Source of the DNA: Syntrophobacteraceae bacterium
GTDB taxonomy: Bacteria > Desulfobacterota > Syntrophobacteria > Syntrophobacterales > Syntrophobacteraceae
Length of the DNA: 40,322 nucleotides
NCBI GenBank assembly: GCA_025454175.1
Contig: JALOOX010000033.1
Coordinates: 1-40,322, forward strand
Direction of reading: 5' to 3'
Shown here in pieces: positions 35,301 through 40,322 of this stretch. The first letter of the stretch is position 1. Each line of letters begins with the position of its first letter. The translations under genes and the position numbers were made by a program. The notes under the pieces are model-generated. The model searched no databases, was not told where the DNA came from, and saw only the letters and a program-made list of their open reading frames with translations.

Positions 35301-35744
35301 TCAATGCTTTCCCCGCTCGCTGATCAACTCGACTCGGCGCCGGTTCATGGTCCTTCGCTTGTACATGTTGATGAAGGTCCTCAACTGCAGGCACAACACC
35401 AGGGCCCCGAGGACCCCCATGACCGACGCAAGGCCGACGTTGGTCGTCCAGCCATTGGACCCGAGGTAAACGAACAGGGGCGCGGCCACAATCCAGAGGC
35501 CCACCAGGAAGTTTATCATCCTGGAGTCGAAAGCCCTGGTCATCTCGCTGATCTCCGCATCCACCCGCCCGTTTCTCTCTTCAATGATGCCATCGTCCCG
35601 GGCCATTCGGGCCTGACATTCCGCACTCGAGCAGTAAAGATCCTCCAATCCCTCGGAAAGACAATCCGCACAGAATGGCTTGCCGCACGAATGGCACGTC
35701 CCGACAGCATTGACCCCCTCGTGTCGATCACAGGTATCTTTCAT
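35301..35744 (-). CDS. B-box-like zinc-finger membrane protein
   Basis: 147 aa. The N-terminal 40 residues hold a B-box-like Cys/His cluster: CDRHEG, CHSCGKPFCADC and the later CSSAEC. Two hydrophobic segments follow (MINFLVGLWIVAAPLFVYLG near 73-92 and VGLASVMGVLGALVLCLQL near 99-117), and the protein ends in a basic tail (YKRRTMNRRR). It matches a group of small bacterial B-box plus transmembrane proteins of unknown function. Converges with ybeY, 37 bp between stops. The ATG at 35744 is preferred; the long upstream frame has no family features. Confidence 0.7.
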   Translation of the reverse strand: MKDTCDRHEGVNAVGTCHSCGKPFCADCLSEGLEDLYCSSAECQARMARDDGIIEERNGRVDAEISEMTRAFDSRMINFLVGLWIVAAPLFVYLGSNGWTTNVGLASVMGVLGALVLCLQLRTFINMYKRRTMNRRRVELISERGKH

Positions 35745-35966
35745 CCCCGCTTTCCCTTCATCAGATCCGGATTGAATTTGAATGAGCACCCCGCACAATA
35801 TGGCACAAAGGAGCCAGGTTCGGCAACCGCGCCGGCCATTCGTCCCCGGCGGTGAAGTTCGTGTGGGCTGTTGAAGTTCGTTGCCAGGCGGGAATGACAG
35901 GGATATGTTGGGTTCGATGACACGGGAATCCCTCAGTTGAATCGACGTTCTCTCAAGGGCACGGCC

Positions 35967-36413
35967 ATGACCGAACGGATCCAGGCGCATACCCTTCCCC
36001 CGAAGGAGAAGGCGACTCTTCTCGATAGACTCTCGAGAGTGCTGGAGAGCCGCTCGGAGATTATTTTCGCCTACGCCCACGGGTCATTTCTGGAGGATGG
36101 TCCCTTCAGAGATCTTGACGTGGCGGTCTACCTGGAGCCGACCGGTCTGCCACCGTCCCGTTTTCATTATGAAGATCGTCTCGCCCAGGAGATGCTGAGC
36201 CAACTGACCCTCACCTTCCCTCTCGACGTGAGGATTTTGAACGATAGCAGCATAGCTTTTCAATACCGTGTATTCCGCGGGTGCCTGCTCGTCGACCGGG
36301 ACCGGGACGCGCGCCTGGAAAGGCTTGCCTACGCGGTGGCCCGCTATCTCGACTTGAAGCCCATTCTCGAGCATCACACCAGGGAGGCCTTCGGCGATGA
36401 CCATCGACCCTGA
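35967..36413 (+). CDS. mntA: MntA-type nucleotidyltransferase antitoxin
   Basis: 148 aa minimal nucleotidyltransferase. The active-site pattern GSFLEDGPFRDLDVAVYLE carries Gly39-Ser40 and Asp49/Asp51. MntA antitoxins neutralise HepT by adding AMP to its Tyr in the active motif. ATG at 35967 with AAGGG; a TTG at 35937 in frame is possible. Overlaps hepT by 17 nt, the usual order mntA-hepT. Confidence 0.85.
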   Translation: MTERIQAHTLPPKEKATLLDRLSRVLESRSEIIFAYAHGSFLEDGPFRDLDVAVYLEPTGLPPSRFHYEDRLAQEMLSQLTLTFPLDVRILNDSSIAFQYRVFRGCLLVDRDRDARLERLAYAVARYLDLKPILEHHTREAFGDDHRP

Positions 36414-36813
36414 GCGGACCCGCTCGAAGCTGGACGACATCTCCCGATCCATCGGCCGTCTCAGACGCTTTCAGACCATGGAGCGGACGGCCTTTCTGGC
36501 GGACGAGGACAGTCAGGACATTGCCCGATCCCGGCTCCTCACCGCCATCGAGGCTGCGCTCAATATCTGCTATCACGTCACTGCCAGGAAACTGCGGCGT
36601 GTCCCCGAGGAATACGCCCAGTGTTTCGTTTTGCTCGGTGAGTCCGGTCTGCTCCCTGCCGATCTGGCCGAGAGGCTTGCCGCAATGGCGCGGTTCCGTA
36701 ATCGCCTGGTGCACTTATATTGGGATGTGGACTTCGGGCAGGTTTATGACATCATCGCTCGGGACCTGGGAGACCTGCAGGCTTTCTCTCAGGCGGCGGC
36801 GTCCTGGCTGTGA
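36397..36813 (+). CDS. hepT: HepT-type HEPN ribonuclease toxin
   Basis: 138 aa HEPN-domain RNase. The catalytic motif R-x4-H-x-Y is complete (Arg101, His106, Tyr108 in RNRLVHLYWD). Tyr108 is the position modified by MntA in studied pairs. It overlaps mntA by 17 nt. This is the second toxin-antitoxin pair of the window and, unlike the VapBC-like pair, shows no flanking duplication. Confidence 0.87.
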   Translation: MTIDPERTRSKLDDISRSIGRLRRFQTMERTAFLADEDSQDIARSRLLTAIEAALNICYHVTARKLRRVPEEYAQCFVLLGESGLLPADLAERLAAMARFRNRLVHLYWDVDFGQVYDIIARDLGDLQAFSQAAASWL

Positions 36814-36866
36814 GATTCAAGCCCTTTGGAACGGCTTACAACATAAAGTGAAGATTCTCGAGAAAC

Positions 36867-38573
36867 ATGCGGACACGGATTGCCTCCATTGAAAACACCA
36901 TCAGCCAGGATCCGGCTCACCGGAATATTCTTCCCCTCGTGAAGCGCGATCACCTGAGGCTGGCCGCCATGAGCCTCCTCAGGGCGGAGCGGGTGCTCAT
37001 CGTCACGGGTTTTCCCATCAAGAAGGCCGGAGCCGGCGAAACCGACGGCCCCCCGGGAGCGTACGCCCTGGGCTGTGCCCTCGAGAAGCTCGGGATCCCC
37101 GTGGCTTATGTGACCGACAGCCTCAACGAGCCGCTGCTCCAGGCTGTGGGAGCCACGCCGCTCCTGACGTGGACTCCGGACCTGCTGACCCGGGGGGCGT
37201 ATTCACACCTGGTAGCGGTGGAGCGCCCCGGCAGGGCCAGGGATGGACGGTACTACAACATGCTGGGCGAGGACATCACTCCTCTCGTCTCCCCCCTCGA
37301 TCAATTGTTCCTGCAGGCCGAGGAGCTCGGGATCGTCACCATCGGCATCGGGGACGGGGGCAACGAGGTGGGGATGGGAAAGGTTTTCGTGGGCGTCTCC
37401 AAGTCCATCACCCACGGAAGGCGCATCGCCTCAACGGTTTTGACGGATTACGTCATCGTGGCCGGCGTCTCCAACTGGGGGGCTTATGGACTGGTCGGCG
37501 CCATGTCGGTGGTGGCCGGCCGCGATCTCCTGCCCACACCCGAGGAGTTTGCCCTGTCCGTGATCTCGGCCGTCCGGGCGGGCGCCGTGGACGGGGTGAG
37601 CGGCCTGCGGGAGCCGAGTGTCGATGGACTGCCGCTCAGCCGGAGCCTGGCCGTTCTCCAGGAGATCCGCTGGCAGCTGCGTCCATCGCCCCTCGACCAG
37701 GTGTGGGACCTGTCGGCAGCGGTCCTCGGGGTTGGCGAAAGCGGTCGGGCGGCCGCACGCATGCTCCTGCGGCACGGAGCCTGCGTGCGGCTCTCCGATT
37801 CCGCCCGGGTGGAGCTACCCCCCGATCTTTCCGCCCTTCCACAGCAATTCGGCGCTCACACCCTGGAGTTTTTCGAGGATGTTGGCATGGTGGTCAAGAG
37901 CCCTGGAATCCCCTCGGACATGCCGCTGGTCCTGTCGATTCGTGAAAAGGGGATTCCGGTCCTGAGCGAGGTTGAGGTGGCCTACCAGCTCGAGCACCCC
38001 AGCCTGGTGGCGGTTACGGGAAGCTTCGGGAAGCGCGACACCGTCGAGAATATCGGGCTCCTGGCGAACAGGTGCGGACTTCACGTCCCGGTGGGCGGCA
38101 ACAAGGGGCTGCCCCTTTCGGCCCTGCTCATCGAATCCCCCGGCCGCTGGGTGGCGCTTTCCCTGTCCAGCTTCCAACTGGAGCACATCGTCCATTTCCG
38201 GCCCCGCATCGCGGCCATCCTGAACGTTCGGGAGGAGCACCTGGACCGTCACGGAGACCTGGTGGAGACAGCCCGCATAAAAAGCCGTATTTTCATGAAC
38301 CAGGGGCCCGCCGACACCCTCATTCTGAACCGGGACGACCCCCTGGTTTCGCGGCTGGCGGAAAAGCACTGGGGGGAGACCATCCACGTGTCGTTGAGAG
38401 GGCCGGTGGAGCGCGGCGCATGGCTTGAAAACGGCCGTATCAAGGTCTCCCTCGAAAATGGTACCGTGGATCTCGGAGGCCCCCGAGGTCCCTATCCGCT
38501 CAACGAGCTGGTGGCCGCCCTGGCCGTCCTGCTCATGGGAGGCGACCCCGGGCTTCTGGTTCTTAATTCCTAG
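36867..38573 (+). CDS. D-glutamate cyclase domain (DUF4392) fused to a degenerate MurD-like domain
   Basis: 568 aa. Residues about 30-275 are a DUF4392/D-glutamate cyclase domain (VTGFPIKKAGAGETDGPPGA, then IGIGDGGNEVGMG), which in studied members interconverts D-glutamate and 5-oxo-D-proline. From about 283 to 560 it follows MurD: Rossmann start AAVLGVGESGRAAARML, SPGIPSD, GGNKGLP, LSSFQLEH, NVREEHLDRHGD and the Lys472 equivalent of the carbamylated lysine (RIKSRIF). However, the P-loop is GSFGKRD instead of GSNGKST, and the Glu before LSSFQLE is Ser432. The whole C-terminal ligase domain is missing: the frame stops at the heptamer repeat tract. The ATG at 36867 has a weak ribosome site. Ligase activity is unlikely; cyclase residues look intact. 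Confidence 0.8.
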   Translation: MRTRIASIENTISQDPAHRNILPLVKRDHLRLAAMSLLRAERVLIVTGFPIKKAGAGETDGPPGAYALGCALEKLGIPVAYVTDSLNEPLLQAVGATPLLTWTPDLLTRGAYSHLVAVERPGRARDGRYYNMLGEDITPLVSPLDQLFLQAEELGIVTIGIGDGGNEVGMGKVFVGVSKSITHGRRIASTVLTDYVIVAGVSNWGAYGLVGAMSVVAGRDLLPTPEEFALSVISAVRAGAVDGVSGLREPSVDGLPLSRSLAVLQEIRWQLRPSPLDQVWDLSAAVLGVGESGRAAARMLLRHGACVRLSDSARVELPPDLSALPQQFGAHTLEFFEDVGMVVKSPGIPSDMPLVLSIREKGIPVLSEVEVAYQLEHPSLVAVTGSFGKRDTVENIGLLANRCGLHVPVGGNKGLPLSALLIESPGRWVALSLSSFQLEHIVHFRPRIAAILNVREEHLDRHGDLVETARIKSRIFMNQGPADTLILNRDDPLVSRLAEKHWGETIHVSLRGPVERGAWLENGRIKVSLENGTVDLGGPRGPYPLNELVAALAVLLMGGDPGLLVLNS

Positions 38574-38636
38574 TTTCCGGCTCCTGGTTTCGAGTTTCTG
38601 GCTTCCGATCTCCGATCTCCGTTTTCCGAATCTCGC
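38552..38636. repeat. Heptamer-type repeat tract at the end of the cyclase-MurD-like gene
   Basis: Degenerate words (TGGTTTCGAGTTTCTGG, TTCCGATCTCCGATCTCCG) of the same class as at 2659-2697. The tract begins within the last codons of the gene and contains its stop codon, which coincides with loss of the MurD C-terminal domain. Confidence 0.7.
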
Positions 38637-38727
38637 GAGGTTCTTGCCTTGGGCTCGGGGATCAATAGTGTTAAGATGATGCGGAAATATCATCGAGCCC
38701 ATGGAGATGAGCTGAAGAGAGGATCGC

Positions 38728-39024
38728 GTGACAGAGCCAACGGCCATGGAACCGATGGATTCTTCCCGGAAGATGGGGAATGCATCGGCTTCGGAAGAAG
38801 AGAGAAAGTCTTTTGAAATCGACATCTTTCGAGCCTGGTGCAAGGCGTGCGGGATTTGTGCGGCCTTCTGCCCGCGGGAGTGTCTGGCTCTCGACGACGA
38901 GGGGGCTCCTGTTGTTGTGGATGCCGACCGATGCACCGGGTGCGGCTGGTGTGAGCTCCATTGCCCCGATTTCGCCATAAGCGTGCGTCGGAAAAAGCCC
39001 CAAAGCCGCCAGGAGACTGACTGA
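38728..39024 (+). CDS. korD: 2-oxoacid:ferredoxin oxidoreductase, delta (ferredoxin) subunit
   Basis: 98 aa with two [4Fe-4S] motifs: CKACGICAAFCP and CTGCGWCELHCP. GTG start at 38728 with AGAGGA. It passes electrons from the thiamine-dependent subunits to free ferredoxin. A non-conserved, Ser/Glu-rich tail of about 30 residues precedes the ferredoxin fold. Followed 25 bp later by the alpha subunit gene; a KorDABC order is expected. Confidence 0.88.
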   Translation: MTEPTAMEPMDSSRKMGNASASEEERKSFEIDIFRAWCKACGICAAFCPRECLALDDEGAPVVVDADRCTGCGWCELHCPDFAISVRRKKPQSRQETD

Positions 39025-39049
39025 AACACTTGAAACTGGAGATGAACCC

Positions 39050-40195
39050 TTGGCGCCAGCAAGGACCCGAGGGCGTCCCCTGCTGCTGCAGGGCAACGAA
39101 GCCATGGTGGAAGGGGCTCTGGCCGCCGGATGCCGTTTTTTCGCCGGCTACCCCATCACTCCGGCCACGGAGATCAGTGAAGTCATGTCTTCCCGCCTCC
39201 CGGCCCTGGGGGGTACCTTCATCCAGATGGAGGATGAAATCGCCAGCCTCGGGGCGGTCATCGGGGCATCCCTGGCCGGAGTGAAGTCCATGACGGCCAC
39301 CAGCGGGCCGGGGTTCTCGCTCATGCAGGAGAACCTGGGTTTTGCATGCATCGCCGAAGTCCCCTGCGTCATTGCCAATGTCATGCGCGGGGGCCCCAGC
39401 ACCGGGCTTCCCACCCATGTCAGCCAGGGAGACGTGATGCAGGCCCGCTGGGGAACCCACGGCGACCATCCCATCATCGTGCTGGCGGTCTCGACGACTG
39501 AAGACTGTTTCTGGCTGACCCTGAAGGCCTTCAACCTTTCCGAGAAGTACAGGACCCCGGTCATCATCCTGTCCGACGAGGTGGTGGCTCACACCCGCGA
39601 GAAGTTCGTCCTTCCGCACCCGGCGGAGATCGAAATCATCGACCGCATCCGCCCCACCATGCCCCCCGACTGGTACATCCCGTACGAGGACAACAGCCGC
39701 GGGGTGCCTCCCATGGGGATCTTCGGGGACGGCTACCGGTATCACGTGACGGGCCTGGTCCATGATGTCCGCGGATTCCCGACGCAGCGCGCCGACGAAA
39801 TCGTACCGTTCATGAATCGCCTGTTCCGCAAGATCAACCAGCACTTCTTCGACATCCAGATGGTGCAGGAGGAATTCACCGAGGATGCCGAGAAGCTGGT
39901 CATCGCTTACGGCTCCGTGGCTCGCTCGGCGCGGCGGGCCGTGCGCGAAGCCCGCCAGCGCGGAGACCGGTGCGGCCTGGTGCAGCTCATCACGCTCTGG
40001 CCCTTCCCGCGCCAGATGGTGGAGCCGCTTGTTCGCAACGTGAAGGCGGTCCTGGTGCCGGAGTTGAACATGGGCCAGATGTCCCGCGAGGTGAAGCGCG
40101 TCAATCAGGGCGCAGCGCGCATCGAGACCCTGAATCGGTTGGACGGGAGCCTCATCACCCCAGGCGAGATCCTGGCGCGAATCCTCAAACTGTGA
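39050..40195 (+). CDS. korA: 2-oxoglutarate:ferredoxin oxidoreductase, alpha subunit
   Basis: 381 aa. Oxidative decarboxylation of a 2-oxoacid (2-oxoglutarate most likely) to acyl-CoA with ferredoxin as acceptor. FAGYPITPATEISEVM and MEDEIASLGAVIGASLAG at the N-terminus, GPSTGLPTHVSQGD and DEVVAHTREK later, are alpha-subunit signatures. It starts at TTG 39050 (LAPARTRG) with GGAG 9 nt upstream; the ATG at 39042 is in another frame. A heptamer tract follows it, so beta and gamma genes, if present, start beyond the right edge. Confidence 0.9.
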   Translation: MAPARTRGRPLLLQGNEAMVEGALAAGCRFFAGYPITPATEISEVMSSRLPALGGTFIQMEDEIASLGAVIGASLAGVKSMTATSGPGFSLMQENLGFACIAEVPCVIANVMRGGPSTGLPTHVSQGDVMQARWGTHGDHPIIVLAVSTTEDCFWLTLKAFNLSEKYRTPVIILSDEVVAHTREKFVLPHPAEIEIIDRIRPTMPPDWYIPYEDNSRGVPPMGIFGDGYRYHVTGLVHDVRGFPTQRADEIVPFMNRLFRKINQHFFDIQMVQEEFTEDAEKLVIAYGSVARSARRAVREARQRGDRCGLVQLITLWPFPRQMVEPLVRNVKAVLVPELNMGQMSREVKRVNQGAARIETLNRLDGSLITPGEILARILKL

Positions 40196-40270
40196 CGAGG
40201 GAAAGGGGTTCGCCGGCCCAAAGCCGCCAAACGCCGAGAAAACCCTGGTTACATCATACTGGAACTCAGG

Positions 40271-40322
40271 CACTCGAAACCAGAGACCAGGAACTTGAGA
40301 CTTGAAACTTGAAACTTGAAAC
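40271..40322. repeat. Heptamer-type repeat tract running off the right edge
   Basis: CACTCGAAACCAGAGACC followed by several ACTTGAA-type heptamers in tandem. It follows korA and is cut by the window end. Confidence 0.8.

Noticed and set aside
35876..35905. TTGCCAGGCGGGAATGACAG, like a widespread extragenic palindrome
   Set aside because: Only one half is present and the termini of the inverted-repeat element are absent.

Overview
This window is about 40 kb of GC-rich bacterial chromosome. Gene content points to an anaerobic, fatty-acid- and alcohol-oxidising member of the Desulfobacterota, probably near Syntrophobacteraceae. The evidence is a beta-oxidation operon, tungsten-type aldehyde:ferredoxin oxidoreductase, 2-oxoacid:ferredoxin oxidoreductase genes, an FmdE-type molybdopterin protein, a CooT nickel protein and sigma-54 regulation. 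The taxonomic call is inference; there is no rRNA or tRNA in the window.

Layout: (1) 1-7184 is a fatty-acid degradation locus. A TetR regulator resembling Bacillus FadR, a long acyl-CoA dehydrogenase, a thiolase and an enoyl-CoA hydratase/3-hydroxyacyl-CoA dehydrogenase (cut by the left edge) form a leftward operon, divergent from an acyl-CoA synthetase. Two FadR-like palindromes lie in the shared promoter region at the predicted start points. (2) 7215-15330 holds yihY, a VapBC-like toxin-antitoxin insert flanked by perfect 78-bp copies of the alaS 3' end, and a leftward cinA-thpR-recA-alaS run. (3) 15331-17018 is gene-poor and carries two of the three copies of a small inverted-repeat element; the third is at 7215-7363. 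(4) 16903-18057 is a probable nickel-handling cluster: a hairpin leader, a His-rich protein, CooT and a DUF3842 protein. (5) 18200-19388 has a methyltransferase and a flavin reductase-like protein. (6) 19933-23669 is a GlrK/QseE-QseG-GlrR/QseF-like three-gene set: kinase, lipoprotein and sigma-54 response regulator.

(7) 23681-31115 is a redox and metal-cofactor region. It holds a malectin-domain remnant, a twofold Cys-motif protein, an FmdE-molybdopterin fusion, a secreted protein, a deletion scar joining the start of an iron alcohol dehydrogenase to the end of a sigma-54 activator, an intact iron alcohol dehydrogenase behind a candidate sigma-54 promoter, an aldehyde:ferredoxin oxidoreductase and a glutaredoxin-like protein. 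(8) 31378-35263 is the conserved phoH-pgpH-ybeY set. (9) 35301-38573 has a B-box-like membrane protein, a MntA/HepT toxin-antitoxin pair, and a fusion of a D-glutamate cyclase domain with a MurD-like domain that lacks key catalytic residues and its C-terminal domain. (10) 38728-40195 has the delta and alpha subunits of a 2-oxoacid:ferredoxin oxidoreductase; the operon probably continues to the right.

Three classes of small repeat thread the window: the inverted-repeat element, GAAACTC/GAAACTT-type heptamer tracts that sit at gene ends, and the 78-bp duplication. The most unusual observations are the glutamate cyclase-MurD-like fusion, the toxin-antitoxin insert that preserved two tail-to-tail overlapping genes by duplicating their shared end, the inverted-repeat element family, and the leader RNA of the nickel cluster.
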